NCBI GenBank assembly: GCA_029961685.1
Contig: JARWKL010000005.1
Location: 45,582,211-45,646,210 of the forward strand
Length of the DNA: 64,000 nucleotides
From: Aristolochia californica
Lineage: Eukaryota; Streptophyta; Magnoliopsida; Piperales; Aristolochiaceae
Reading direction: 5' to 3'
Part shown: positions 36,501-48,351 of the stretch, piece by piece
Position numbering within the stretch: position 1 is the stretch's first letter
Layout: every line of letters starts with the position of its first letter
Made by a program: the position numbers and the translations under genes
Notes under the pieces: generated by a model
Databases searched by the model: none
Told to the model about the DNA's origin: nothing
The model's input: only the letters and a program-made list of their open reading frames with translations

Positions 36501-39500
36501 ACATAAAAACCCAATATGTGGCCATTGAGCAAAAAAGCCCAATTGACAACCTCACAAATTTACTCAAACTTTACTCAGTTAATGAGTAGTGTTAAGGAAT
36601 AGTCCCACATGGATTAGTGAATACAAAGATCTTGAGTTTATTAGTTGGAAAAGAGGTTTCCTATGTTGGCTAGTCATTTTGGGATGGGCCTTGGACCTAA
36701 CTTCATATGGTATCAGAGCGGGTACTTATATGTGAGCCTACACCTAAATTATCCACTTGTAGAGCCACAAAAGAGGACCTACACCTAAAATTATCCACTT
36801 CCAGAGCCACAAAAGAGGGCCTACACGTGAGGGGGAGTGTTAAGGAATAGTCCCACATGGATTAATGAGTACAAAGATCTTGAGTTTATTAGTTGGAAAA
36901 GAGGTTTTTTAAGTTAGCTAGTCATTTTGGGATGGGCCTTGGACCCAACTTCACTAGTAGCTTGACCAAAAACCAAAAGTAATTTGAGATCAACAGACCA
37001 ACAAGAGAAGAAATTTAGAAAGATAAATAGGAAATAGGATAGAATTTTTTTATCTTTTGGGAAGGGATATGTTTTTTTCTAAAATAAATTGAATATGTTT
37101 TAAGAATAGTTCATATGTTTATTTAAGAACAGTAAATTTACTTCATCTAGCTTAACAAAATTTAGGATGTTCCATCTATCTTCGGTACATCAACAGATAC
37201 TAGAAACCAAATTTGTCAAATGATTGTACAGACATAAAAAAATTGTGTTTTTTGTTACCTCTACTTCAGCCACCCACAACAAGTGAATTGGTCAAATATT
37301 ATTCAAAGACAGAAAAAGGTAACCTTATTGGGAAATCTGAAATAGAATACTGAAATTAGGATATATCTGGCCTCAAAGAAGTACGTGCTTTTGAAAAAGA
37401 AGTACATCTAAATTCTGAGGGGAAAAAAAAGAAGGAAAGTACATCTAATTATGAAGGGAAAAAAAGAAGTAAATAATGTCAAATGTTCACATATTTCTTA
37501 ACTAGTAGAGTTTTCTGCATTAACTGACCACCCAAGTATTAGTGCAGGTTGGTTAATGCAGAACTGCATCCAAGATAACCAATATGATCTTACTAAAGAA
37601 AATGTTATAGGAGAAGGAATTGCTGAGAATTTTTTTTTGTTGCCGAATATGGAGCTAGATAGACAGAGAGGGGGACAGAGAAAAATAGAGAGAGAGGCAT
37701 ACATTAAATTGCATGTAAGATGCCCGCATAGCAAGCCACTGAGCATCCATCATTTCAAATGCTATACAATATAGTACATCAAAGGCAGCTTCATCTTCTG
37801 CAAAGGAAAACATAATATACTCGTAAGAATGGTAGCTTGACACATAAGTAGTGACTTTTCTTTTCATGATGAAAAAAGTTATTAACTCCAGTTGATAGGT
37901 AGAGTAAGGATGTCACCTGAAAGGATCTTTATGAAGTTCTGTCCAGGCAAACATTTGGGTTTTGCTGTTAGATGATAAAACAAGCATCAGGACAAAATAT
38001 AACCAGTTCACTGTAAATCAATAAAAAAACTTAAACAATAAAATTCAGAAAAGAAAGGAAGAAATTCTATTAAGCGTCTCTGTAGTTTCCACAAGTGAGA
38101 TACCACTAAACTTTTACTTCTTGCTGCTGCTTCTGGAACGAATGTGCATAAGAAACAGTATGAAGACATTATATTGGCCCTAATCCTTGCTTTACTCTAA
38201 CATGTCTTGTCCTATGATGCAATGTTGTAAAGCCTGGTCCAGCCCTTTTTTTAAACAGGAAAAAAGAAGACCAGCCATCAAACCTCTGGCAACTTCTCCC
38301 AGTTTCGACAACTTACTCCATTGGTATTCAGATTCGGGATAGACATTTCAGGTCACATTTGGGCCATAGCCGGTGTCTATGGCCCTACAAATCGGGATCG
38401 TGCTGGCTTTTGGGACGAATTGCTGAACCTTCTCCAGCTCTGGGACCTCCCCTGGAGTCTGGCGGGAGACTTCAATACAATTCAGAAATCTCCCTTGTTA
38501 GAAGATGGGCCCAAGCCTACACGACCAAGGAAGGCCCACATATCCAAGTGTGTTGGAAGATGGGCCCAAACCCATAAGATATGGACCCACCATGATCACA
38601 CGAGCTGGTGGGACCCATCATGGTCTCGTGAGGTGGCATTATGAGTCTTACACAATAAGAAGTCTTACAAAGCCCCAATTATTATGGAAGGAGGTCTCAC
38701 AGGAGAGTTTCAGTTTAAAGGTGTTTTAATCGTGTTAGACTTCTATTTATATTGGGATATTTAATTATGCTAGGACTTAGCTTTAAGTGTTAGAGTTTCA
38801 GTGTAATTGGGACAAAAATAGTTTATTTGTAATTGGACTCTAATACCTTCTTCTATCATAAATAGAGGTTCGTGCACTCTGATTACATTAAGTCAATGAA
38901 GTATTTCTCTTTTCCATAAATTCAACACAGTATCAGAGCAGGTTCTATAAGTTGACTCAGTCAACCCATAGAGGTAATGTGATCTTTTCTGATTTATTAT
39001 CTCTAGCAGTTTAGGTTCGTATTTCTTTTTTTTCAGTCCCTATACCTATTATTTGATTTACGTTTTCACCTATATACTGAGTTTTTCATATGCATATTAT
39101 ATATTGAAGGAAAAATATTCGAGTCTACTTTTCAAGGAAAAACATTTTTTTGCAATCGGAGTTATCTACAAAGAGAAATCGATATTTGAAGCAGTAAAGG
39201 TCAGATTGCAAAAGAGGTTCGTGCTGCAGTAGAAAGCATCAACTTCCGAGCTATTTTATGCTATAAAGAATGAGACTTTATATGGAGAATTGTATATCAA
39301 AAGAAATATCTATAAGTCTATTTTCTTACCTATTCAATCAATTCTCGATTTGAGTTTTTTATACGGAGATATTGATCTTGGAAGAGTCAATGGTCATGAT
39401 GGAAAAAGGGGAAAGAGTACTTAGTTCAACAGAGACCGAAATCTATTAGATTATACATCTCAATAGAAGTATATTTTATGAAGAGAATTTATACTTGGAT

Positions 39501-42500
39501 GAAAGGTATTTAAGTCTAGTTTAAGAAAGAAAAAGTTTCATGTCAATCTGATCTATATTTAAAGATATATTTGCATTGGAAGAATCAAAGGTCATGCTGG
39601 TATCTTGTTGCATTGAAAAATCCGAATTTAAGCCGATTGTTTTGCGTCACTTTTTTGAGTTGCTGTTATTGATGAACTTATTACTGCATCTATGTTATTT
39701 GGTTCAAGCTGGGATCACTGCCATTACCTCCCAGCTTGAGGGGGAGAAGTACAAGAAAGAGGTATTTTATTCCATATGTTGTGGAAAGTTTTATGTGGCC
39801 AAAATATTCAAGAAAAGGGGGGGCACAATGATGAAACTTTTGCATCTACGAAGAAATTTTTGCCGCAAAGAAAATTGAAGACCAAGAATCCTGACTCGCA
39901 ATAATAATTGTGGTAATTATTAGTCATACCTGACTCGGCTTGATTTGATTCTATTTTTCTGGCTGGATTATTATTTTGAGGCCTATTTCAACTGCAACTA
40001 TTGTCTCTTTGGATGAGACTTTATTATTGAAGAAGTGGTGGCCTCAGCATCCTATCCTCCTGTTTACCCATTACCTATTGGTTATTTGACAACCTTACTC
40101 CTACCATCCTTTATTTGACTCTCACATACATATTTGGGCCAACCTATTGCATGTTGCTTCGGTTGGGAGTTTAAGTTCATATATATATATATACATATGG
40201 GTGTTTTAAGTCCATTGACACTTTTTTATATAAATACCCGTGGTTTTTTATCGCCGTCTTGTGAATGACAGGCATTACCCACTTATCACGTTTGAGAGTC
40301 AATACCTGGGTTGGGACATCATGATGGAGGAGCTTATTACTACATATATGTTACCCCCCCTTAATTGGCATTTATTACTCCTACCACTTGAGAGTCGTTG
40401 TCCTGTGGAGGGACACGGTGATGGAGGAGTTTTACTACACTTCTTAGCACTGCATATAAACCCACTACCTATGAAAGATAGGAGTGCCACTACTTACGAA
40501 TGATAGGAGTGTGCCCTACATCCAGCATAGGTTATGACTGGAGTATGGAGCGATGTCATGCAGCTTGGAGTAAGTTTACTCTCACTTATCTTATGCCAGT
40601 TGGGCCTCATGGAAGAGAGCACCAACGTGCGGGGGAGTGTTGGAAGATATGGAGGACTACCATTTTATACAAGAAGATCTTATACATCATTTGCAACAAG
40701 CTGGGAGTTCATGATGTTCTCTCACCCCCAGCTTGAGGGGGAGTATTGGAAGATGGGCCCAAACCCACATGACCAAGAAAGGCCCATATATCCAAGTGTG
40801 TTGGAAGATGGGCCCAAACCTACAAGATATGGACCCACCATGGTCACACGAGCTGGTGGGACCCACCATGATCACGTGAGGTGGCATTATGAGTCTTACA
40901 CAAGAAGAAGTCTTACAGAACCACAATTATTATGAAAGGAGGTCTCACATAACAGTTTCAGTTTAAAGGTGTTTTAGTTATGTTAGTCTTCTATTTAATT
41001 ATGCTAGGACTTATCTTTAAGTGTTAGAGTTTGGATGTAATTGGGACAAAGGTAGTTTAATTGTAATTGGACTCTACTACCTTCCTCTATTATAAATAGA
41101 GGTTCATGTATTCTGATTACATTAAGTCAATGAAGTATTTCTCTTTTCCATAAATTCAACATCCCCCAACCAGCAAAATAACTTCCACTATGCACGCATT
41201 CACTGACCTCATTGACAGCCTTGAACTAAAGGAGATCCCTCTCTCAGGGAAGGAATTAACTTGGACAAATGGGCAGCAGCCCCCAATCCTCTCCAAACTG
41301 GATCAGTTCCTTGCCGTCTCCAACTCGACAACAACACCTCTGGAAAGGTTCTTAACTGAGCCTGTTCCAACCACTGGCTGATTCTAATTGAAACAAATTC
41401 CCAGCCTTGACCTTTCCGATTTGAAAACGATTGGCTTCGGTACCATGATTTTGATGCAAATTTTGCAAATTGGTGGCAATCTATTCTGACCAGTCCCAAG
41501 CCCAGATGGAATTTCCCTCTCAAGTTGGAGATGCTCAAAGCCAAAACTAACTCCTGGTCCTCTAGGCGTCGGTTTGTTGTTGCTAATCTGAAGAGCTCCC
41601 TCCTCGGCCGAATCTATGAACTCAACCTCCTTGAGGTACCAAGGTCTCTCTCCACCCCTAAACTTTCTCTCTGCAATGATCTTACTCATGAATTCCAGAA
41701 TCTTTCCTACAATAAAACAATTCACTGGAAACAACGGACCGGGTTTCGCTAGATATCCGATGGAGATGGAAACACAAAATTCTTCCACTCCATCGCCTCA
41801 GCAAGGAGGAGAGCTAACCGAATCACCTCCCTCAACATTGAGGACCAAGTGAGCTCAGATAGACTCCTATCACTAATGCTATTGTGGAGTTTTTTGCAGA
41901 GTTTAATACCGAGGAGCGGTTCAATTGCCAAGTGTTCCAACATCTTCAGTACCAACGAATCAGCGCCAGTGCGGCTACCAAGCTGGAGCATTCTCCCACT
42001 CCAAGATTGATGTTGCTACCCTCGGGATGCCCACTGACCACACCCCTGAGCCTGATGGCTTCAACGGAGAATTTTACCACCATTGCTGGCAGACAATCCG
42101 CAAGGATGTATATGCTCTTGTCAACAACTTCCACCAGTGTGGCATCACATACCGGGCCATGGGACTTTCATTCACAACCTTAGTGCCTAAGAAAAACACT
42201 GAACACCCCCGGGACTCCTGACCTATCAACCTCACCACCAACACTTATAAAATTATTGCTCAGTTATTGGCTAACAAATTCCAAAGTGTCCTACCTCAGA
42301 TAATCAACCCATGTCAGAGTGCATTCATCCATGGTTGAAATATCCTACATTCAGCAATGGCCACACACGAGCTTCTTGATTTGTATAAGTGCTCCAAATT
42401 TCCCCGATTTGCTCTTAAACTTGATTTCGATAAGGCGTTTGATCGTGTCAACAGGAAGTTCCTGGATTATTTCCATGGACAAATGGGTTTTGGAACCCAC

Positions 42501-45500
42501 TAACATTTTTGAATGAGTAATTGCGTATCTTACGCCTCCTACTCCATCCTAGTAAATGGCATCTCTTGTGGTCATTTTCAAGGCACTCGCGGGATCCGTT
42601 AGGGGGACCTCTTATCGCCTTTCCTTTTCACCATTGTTGCTGAACATCTCTCCATGATGGTGCATCACGTCAAGCACATTGGATGGCTTTCCCCCATGTC
42701 AAACTAGCTTGACCAAGACATTGCTATTCTGCAATACGTCAACGATACGTGCCTCTTTGGAGAAGGTACAATGGATCATATCACCAAGTTCAAAGTGCTA
42801 CTAAGCCTTTTCGAGCTCTCCTTAGGCTAGAAAGTCAGCTGGGCCAAGTCCTCAATCACTGGATATAACATTGCACCGAATACCCTTCACTCCATGGCTT
42901 CTTATCTTGGCTGTAAAATCGCCAACCTTCCCAGCACTTTTCTTGGTCTCCTGCTGATTGACTGCTCCCCAAACAAGCATTGCTGGAATCCAGTCATTGA
43001 AAGAATGGAGAGCCGCTTAGCAACCTGGCGAGGCAAGTTCCTATCAAAGGCAGACAAGCTCACTCTTATAAAATCTTGCCTCCATGGGATTCCGAGCTAC
43101 TTTCTCTCCCTATTCCACTGTCTAGTTGCCGCTGCTAACCGGTAAGAGTTCCTAAAGCCTTGATTCTTTTGGGGCGAGCCCAATCGAGAAAGAATGAACT
43201 GGGTCAACGCCTACCAACCAACTCTCCTCAAAGGTCTCGGCATCAGAAGTATCTCGGGCACTAATTCAGCCTACCTGCTCAAATGGCTGTGGAGATTCAA
43301 CACTTCTCCCTCGCTGATCTGGCACTCTCTGGTTGCTGCCAAAGCTGGTCAGCATGATGGCTGGCGGTTGGAGGGTGGCAACCGACATAGACTCGCATCA
43401 ATCTGGAGGAAGATCTTTCTCCTCCTTCCACAATTTTTGCCTCTGTCAAGTGTTTTGCCGGCAATGGTCTTCGGACCAAATTCTGGTCTGACTGGTTGGG
43501 TGATAAACTGCTGGAAATTGCCTTCAGCCCTCTCTCGGGCCTCTCCAATTACCCCATCGCCTCAGTTGCTGATATATGGCAGCAGTCTGGAAATTGGAAA
43601 CTTGCAATTCCGGAGGGGACTTATGGATGTTGAGGCTATGGAGGCCTCAAATTTTCTATCCACCCTTGTAAATGTCAGGATCAGAGCCTCTATTCCGGAT
43701 CAGCTCATTTGGACTCCTTGCCCAAAGGGCTCCTTCTCAGCCGCTTCAGCCTATAACAGTATTCAAGGCATCACTACTCCTCACCCTCACCCTCGCCACC
43801 CAGCAGCCTCGGTTTAGTCCCTCTCTGCCCCTCCTTGCGCCAATTTTGTCGCATGGTGTGCTTGCAAGAATAAAATCCTCACATCTGATGCCTTACTTAA
43901 GTAAGGAACTCAAGTACCAGACCTTACCTGCCCCTTCTGCCATAGCTCTCCAGAATCAGCCACACACGTGCTACTTCACTACCATTTCGCCCAGGAAATT
44001 TGGGCCAACCTTCTGAACTGAATTGGCCTCCAAAACTGTGTCTCTTGTGACCTCCCGTCTATGATACAATCTCTCACTGGCTCTCAGATTCCAAAGCTTG
44101 GCAGAATGCTTGTCTCCAGCTGCACGGGTCATATCCCTTGGGCACTCTGGAAGGAGAGAAACATAAGAAAATTCCATCTTTAAGACTTCTAGTGCCTCTG
44201 CACTCGCTGACTCTATTGCTGGACAGGTCTCTACTTGGCTCCTTATGAAGAAGGAATTCCTTCACTTGCACAGCTCTCACCTTCCTGGGAACCGGTGTCT
44301 TGTTGCTGCCATGGCTGGCCCCTCCAGTCCCCCTGCTATGAAAGTATGGAATCCCCCTCCTCCAGGCAGCTTCAAATTGAATTTTGACGGCAGCGCCCTT
44401 GGCTGTCCAGGACCTGCGGGCTGCGGTGGTGTCATCCACGTGTGCAATGGCAGCCTCCTGCTCTCATTCGCCGGCCCCTCGGGCATCTCGGATTCTTCCT
44501 CGGCTGAGCTTGCCGGCCTTTACCATGGCCTTATCATCTTCCGAGATTGGCTTTCTAGACCTCTTATCATTGAGGGTGATTCCAAGGTGATCATTGACTA
44601 GTACGCCAACTCCAAAACTCCCGCGTGGAGGTATTGGGATATCTTTTTAGATATTTGTAGCATTACCTCCTCCCTTGATTGTACTTGGGCACATGTGCCC
44701 AGATCAGCCAACCACCTTGCGGACTCTCAAGCTAGATGGGGCACATCCCTTCAAGCCTTTGATGTGTTGGGATGCCCTCCCTTTCTAGGTTGTATTTCTT
44801 TTCTTTTCTTGTCTTAATAAATTCACACTGTTCATAAAAAATAATAAAAACATCATTCACCAGATGGATATCTTTGTGGATTGGGCCATTAGGCTCAATG
44901 GCCAATTGTGGTGGGTTGGGGTGGGGTGGTTTCGTTTAGGTTGAGGTCTTGAGTCAAGTCTCACCAGGGTGTAATCAACATTCAAAAATAGAAAAAGTTT
45001 TCTATCTTTTTTCTATTTGCTGCTTTGGATTTGTTCCTTCCTGTTTGAAGCCTTGTACCATCTTCTCTCTTAATAAATATTTTTGTCTCATCGTGTTCAA
45101 GAAAAAATGATTTGGGCTTGAGAAGCTCTTAGCTCATTAGTTGGAAAGAGACCTACTAATTTTGGTTGGTTATTTTGGGAGGAACCAGCACAACCACTAC
45201 TGTGTTCTACTTGGCCTTTGAAGGCACTCCCTCTCTCTACTGAACTAAATATAAGATAGAGATATGAATGTAACCTCCAAACCAGGAATGCAAAAGTAAA
45301 TAGAATATTTAACAGATACTCGTGGGTTCCAAAAAATTATTTGAGAAACATAATCAATTTCTTAAGAACTTCCATTTCCTACAAGACGCAGTTTCAAAAA
45401 ATATAAGAGCCTAAATGAAGCAATAAGCTATAACATCCATCTGTACCTCATATTTCCTCAGAAATCGTAACCAGGAAAAATCATGTTTTCTTCATTTAAG

Positions 45501-46391
45501 AACAGGAAATGCCCACTGTTTTGTCTGAAGGAACTGATAACAGCCACTCAGATATCACAAAAAGGTTTGTAGTATAACCTGAATACAGATCCAACATTTG
45601 TATTAACATGTATGTGATGTTGATGCCAGCAACTGCAAAAGGGTACTCCCACATGGCTCTATCACCTTCTTTTTTGAACAATAGCCTTTGAAAAGAAGCC
45701 TTCATTTAAAATTTTCCAATATTAGTCACAAGTTGGAAATAATAATTATATCGGAACTTTCTAAGATATGAAGAAGCATAAAAAAAAAGTGTTCATTTAG
45801 AATTTCCGGAAAGACATATGCTTTGGCCTACCGGGTATGTGCTCGCGAAAAACAATAGATTCTCAAGTGAAATGAAGCCACACCCCCTGAGACAATAGAT
45901 GCTCTTATTACTATGGATATGCAATTAAAAAGCATAACCAATTAAAGATTTACAAATAATAAGAAATACAACACAACTCTATTGAGTACACTTCAAAGTT
46001 ACAACTTGTGGATGCTATTCAAATATTCACCGGGCTTCACTAACTAAATATAAACAACAAGAAATAAGAAGAGAGAATGCCCACTTCACAGTCCCACAAA
46101 CTTAGTCAGAACAAATAGAATATAATGATCTGACCACTATAAAAGATCAGAAAGTGTACCTAAAGTCAGTTGATGGATTTGGGCCTTGCCAACCCATCTC
46201 TTTCCATTGCTCAGAGATTAAACCTTTAAGGTCAATGTTTGGAAAGGCTGCACTCCACAAAGCCTTGAGAGATTCCTAAAAATAAGATAGTGGCACACTT
46301 TGAGACATCTAATAAACAAATTGCACCACTAACCAGAGAAAAATAAAAAAACAAAATAAAAAAGAATGCATGAGGGAATGAGAAAGAGAGG

Positions 46392-46433
<42 letters not shown>

Positions 46434-48351
46434 AGATGTTTCCAACCTGCAAAGGTGCAATTTTGAAAAGACTATAAGCATAATAAAAAAAATTTAAATT
46501 AACTTAAGAAAAAAGGAGTTTAGAAAGTCCTAAAGACAACAAGCTGTTGTAGAAAACCACTATTGGCAAAATTGTGCAACTTGTATTAGACAAAAGAACA
46601 AGAAACCAATTCAAATCCTGAACAGAGGAGAGAAAGTTATGATACGAGGAACTTGTCAGCAATACATTTGTGCTGTAAAAAGCACACATGAAATTGGAAA
46701 TCAAGCAACTTAATTTTCATCCAGTGCACTATCACAAACAATGGAAGATACATTCGAAAAACAATATAAGATTTATAAATTAGTATTTTCCTTTTCTTTA
46801 TTGTAAATATGGGTTTGAATTCAATTAGTTCATTTCTGAACTTCAAACATATAACTGATTGACCAATTGAGACAAAGGTATACCTGATGGTCAGGACGAG
46901 TCTCGTCAAAAGGTACTTGCAATCTTTCCTGAAGTCTTTGCAATCTTTGTTCCTGTGCCACAGATCATTAGAATAATGAAAAATGACATAAAATAAAAGC
47001 GAACAAGCAAGCAGAAAAGTGTATCTCACTTTCCATCATGCAACAAGAATCTTACCTGAAGAGGGCTCAAGCAATAACCAAGGGCCCTTACTCCATGGCG
47101 CTTGTTACCAGAACGATTAAGTAGCCCTCCAATCCATGATTTTGATCCAACCATAGCATTAGCTGTCAAGATTGAAACAACTAGCAATTGACTGAAAAGA
47201 AAAATACCATCTGCAGTTAATTACTTTTGCAAGACCTATAAGACCTTTTAGAACCAAACAAGAAAAGGGAACAAATAAATTCTGGATCTTAGAAGGGAGT
47301 TTTCACCTTTGCATCAAGAATAGACCTTTCCAACACAACAGAGTAAATTAACACAGTTTATCAGATGAAATGCATTAAAAAAACATGACAAGGTTAAGAT
47401 TCATTTACCCAATATTGCCATCCCATATTGAAGTGCAGTGATTGACTTGTAAAGAAAATCAATAAGAAAGAAGAAGCTGCAAAAATGAATACACAATGCA
47501 TACTCACAAAAGCATTGAGCCCACTGAAGGATCACGTGAGTCAATTTATGTCCCCATACAAATTCTTCACATCTGCTCTTCTCCCTCCAATAGACTTCAT
47601 CTTCATCAATCTGTATCCAGAAGCACCACCGATTTTTTATATGAATGTGACAAAATAGCTGCTTAGAAGCTCAAATAGAGTATCGCCATTATTTTTACAT
47701 TTAAGGAAAGCATCTAATAACTGTTTAAAAAAAAGGATCGTCGCCAGACTGTCTGGGGCCGACAAAGGTCAACATTCTTGAAGCCAAAATATGTTTTAAC
47801 AGATCAGCTAATCCATGCTCGGTTATCTAATTTTGTTGAAATAAAATCACTATATTTTCATTTAGCCGGTAAATATAATCAGGATATCATCTGTCTGAGT
47901 CCACACATTCACAAAATTTCCAAATAAATACAGCTGCATTAATAGAATGCTTCCAGATGCACAACCAAACATCGTAATACCCGAGGCAAACTAGCTTCAG
48001 CTAGAAAAGAGATTCATTGGACGAACACGGTGTGGCTCGACAAGTTACCAGCCATCCATGTCATAATACACGTGGGAACAAAAAAGATTTTGAGAAGCAG
48101 GAAAAGAGTTGATCTAAGAACCTCGATGAGATTATGATTCAGTGGTAGGAAAGGAACTGAAAACACCTAGACCACCCACGTTCGACATGTTTTCAGAACA
48201 TTCAAAATGACTAACAACCAATATAGACGCAGTGGAAAAGTGATAGAGGGTACAGGATAAATGGAGACAGAAAGCGAGTAGCTTTGTGCATCTATACCGG
48301 TTGGAGAGAAGAGCAGGAAGGGATGCATCGGCGACGACGTCTAATTCTCAT
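30516..48351 (-). CDS. ELMO/CED-12 domain protein, gene with giant introns
   Basis: Ten coding exons: 48351-48298, 47610-47508, 47162-47056, 46952-46884, 46275-46160, 45886-45832, 45699-45579, 37964-37917, 37797-37703 and 30617-30516. All introns are GT-AG, phases agree at every joint, and the product is 289 residues. The ELMO domain runs through ALWSAAFPNIDLKGLISEQW, EMGWQGPNPSTDFRGCGF, ISLENLLFFASTYP, WEYPFAVAGINITYMLIQML and DEAAFDVLYCIAFEMMDAQW, ending ELSLEDIHRI and LPAYNLLYQ. ELMO proteins aid small-GTPase regulation; plant relatives affect, among other things, pollen aperture formation. The short first exon (MRIRRRRRCIPSCSSLQP) is the least certain part, kept because it has an ATG, a GT donor and the right phase. 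Introns 7 and 8 or 9 are the remarkable feature: 7.6 kb (37965-45578) and 7.1 kb (30618-37702), filled with transposons. The exons show no damage. Confidence 0.93.
30886..32480 (+). mobile_element. Degenerate Ty3/Gypsy pol fragment
   Basis: Translations in shifting frames give pieces of the reverse-transcriptase end (VFKVLKKNSL, HWVSADQIWMNRKKIEAIVE, then SFLGFMNYYKRF-like), RNase H (LKEAVVQEPILQLADFDKPF, NFAIGTVM, AFKSRKLTEM), and integrase (LLKP, HNIEEYVCTCLIYQQDKFE, RPWASVSMDFIMGL-like, VVDRFSKYATLVW). Many stops and frameshifts. No LTRs were located. Inserted in the ELMO 7.1-kb intron, opposite to its transcription. Confidence 0.85.
31782..31883. repeat. 51-bp tandem duplication in the Gypsy remnant
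   Basis: CTTTAATCCACCAAAGGGAG starts both at 31782 and 31833, and the two copies appear identical. The length is 17 codons, so it keeps frame, but the element is dead. Confidence 0.95.
32481..34759. other. Intron DNA, probably decayed retroelement
   Basis: Within the ELMO intron. No intact frame. The first 350 bases may continue the Gypsy element past integrase; the remainder has no feature I can name apart from a C-rich patch at 33907-33966. Confidence 0.45.
34760..36077 (+). mobile_element. TRIM-like element split by a LINE
   Basis: A right LTR-like block (about 35967-36077, starting TGTGAACATGAAAAGTCTCAC, ending before the inverted block) matches two separated pieces: about 34760-34817 (GAAGTCTTAAGAAAGTAAATG) and 35749-35808 (AAGCCTCCTAAGTGGCTAGTC). 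Between the left LTR and the right one are a tRNA-Met type primer site (TGGTATCAAAAC at about 35813) and a purine-rich tract (GCGAGAGGGAG, about 35957). The LINE at 34818-35748 interrupts the left LTR. Confidence 0.6.
34818..35748 (+). mobile_element. 5'-truncated L1-type LINE
   Basis: Reads as the 3' end of a plant LINE ORF2: a zinc-knuckle-like CPFCQNSPETTTHVHLHC, then an RNase H domain beginning GHYKLNFDGSGFGYLGPAGF with VIRDCNGTLL, TTAELSGLLNGL and CIEGDSKIVID, a stop in the frame after it, then RSANHLADARAKLG. It ends with an A run at 35738-35748. Stops at several points show it is dead. Confidence 0.85.
36074..36147 (-). repeat. Inverted partial copy of the TRIM LTR
   Basis: The reverse complement (ATGAAGTGGGAAAAAGAG, TTAAGAAGTCTTAAGAAAAG, TAAGCCTCCTAAGTGG) matches the left LTR halves at 34760-34817 and 35749-35780. 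It abuts the right LTR head to head, forming an imperfect inverted repeat. Confidence 0.6.
36590..36953 (+). mobile_element. Complete TRIM retrotransposon
   Basis: Two near-identical LTRs of 116 and 115 bp (36590-36705 and 36839-36953), each TGTTAAGG to AACTTCA. Directly after the left LTR is a tRNA-Met primer site TATGGTATCAGAGC (36706-36719); directly before the right LTR is a purine tract GTGAGGGGGAG. The 133-bp middle has no coding capacity and contains a short direct repeat (CCTACACCTAAA and AGAGCCACAAAAGAG twice). It must move with proteins of another element. A clear target duplication was not seen (flanks TGAGTAG and CTAGTAG). Confidence 0.88.
37140..37702 (-). other. Intron part without recognised element
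   Basis: AT-rich intron DNA between the TRIM and the ELMO exon at 37703. Includes a GA-rich patch near 37660-37695 beside the exon's donor. Nothing else seen. Confidence 0.4.
38270..44850 (+). mobile_element. L1-type LINE, decayed ORF2, split by a Copia element
   Basis: Endonuclease part 38270-38495 (IWAIAGVYGPTNRDRAGFWD, LAGDFNTIQKSP) continues after the inserted element at 41162 (FTDLIDSLELKEIPLSGKEL). The reverse transcriptase covers about 42040-43100 in broken frames: PDGFNGEFYHHCW, FALKLDFDKAFDRVNRKFLD, and ILQYVNDTCLFG where active enzymes have [FY]ADD, so the catalytic motif is altered. A terminal RNase H (SFKLNFDGSALGCPGPAGCG, SAELAGLYHGL, IEGDSKVIID, RSANHLADSQA) spans about 44340-44750, and A-rich tail sequence follows. 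It lies in ELMO intron 7, antisense to the gene. ORF1 is absent. Confidence 0.9.
38496..41161 (+). mobile_element. Non-autonomous Copia-type LTR element
   Basis: Left LTR 38496-38927 and right LTR 40744-41161 share most of their length (GGCATTATGAGTCTTACAC through ATTTCTCTTTTCCATAAATT) and end TTCAACA. After the left LTR comes a tRNA-Met primer site (TATCAGAGCAGG, from 38931), and before the right LTR a purine tract (CTTGAGGGGGAG). The flanks TCCCT (38491-38495) and TCCCC (41162-41166) look like a slightly mutated 5-bp target duplication. Internal 1.8 kb has no recognisable gag or pol; extra purine-tract-like words occur at about 39735-39748 and 40630-40640. The right LTR starts TA instead of TG. 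Confidence 0.88.
44851..45578 (-). other. Intron part with LINE tail and LTR relic
   Basis: At about 45030-45106 a sequence like a second LINE 3' end (CTTAATAAATATTTTTGTC, then A-rich). At about 45110-45200 words shared with the TRIM (TTAGTTGGAAA, GGTTATTTTGGGA) suggest a decayed LTR. The remainder is plain intron. Confidence 0.4.
46385..46432. repeat. (GA)n microsatellite
   Basis: GAGAGGGGGA followed by about 19 GA units in an ELMO intron. Confidence 0.95.

Noticed and set aside
36590..36953. Cassandra-type TRIM (with 5S rRNA-like LTR)
   Set aside because: The LTR has no 5S rRNA promoter-like sequence that I can see, so it is called a generic TRIM.
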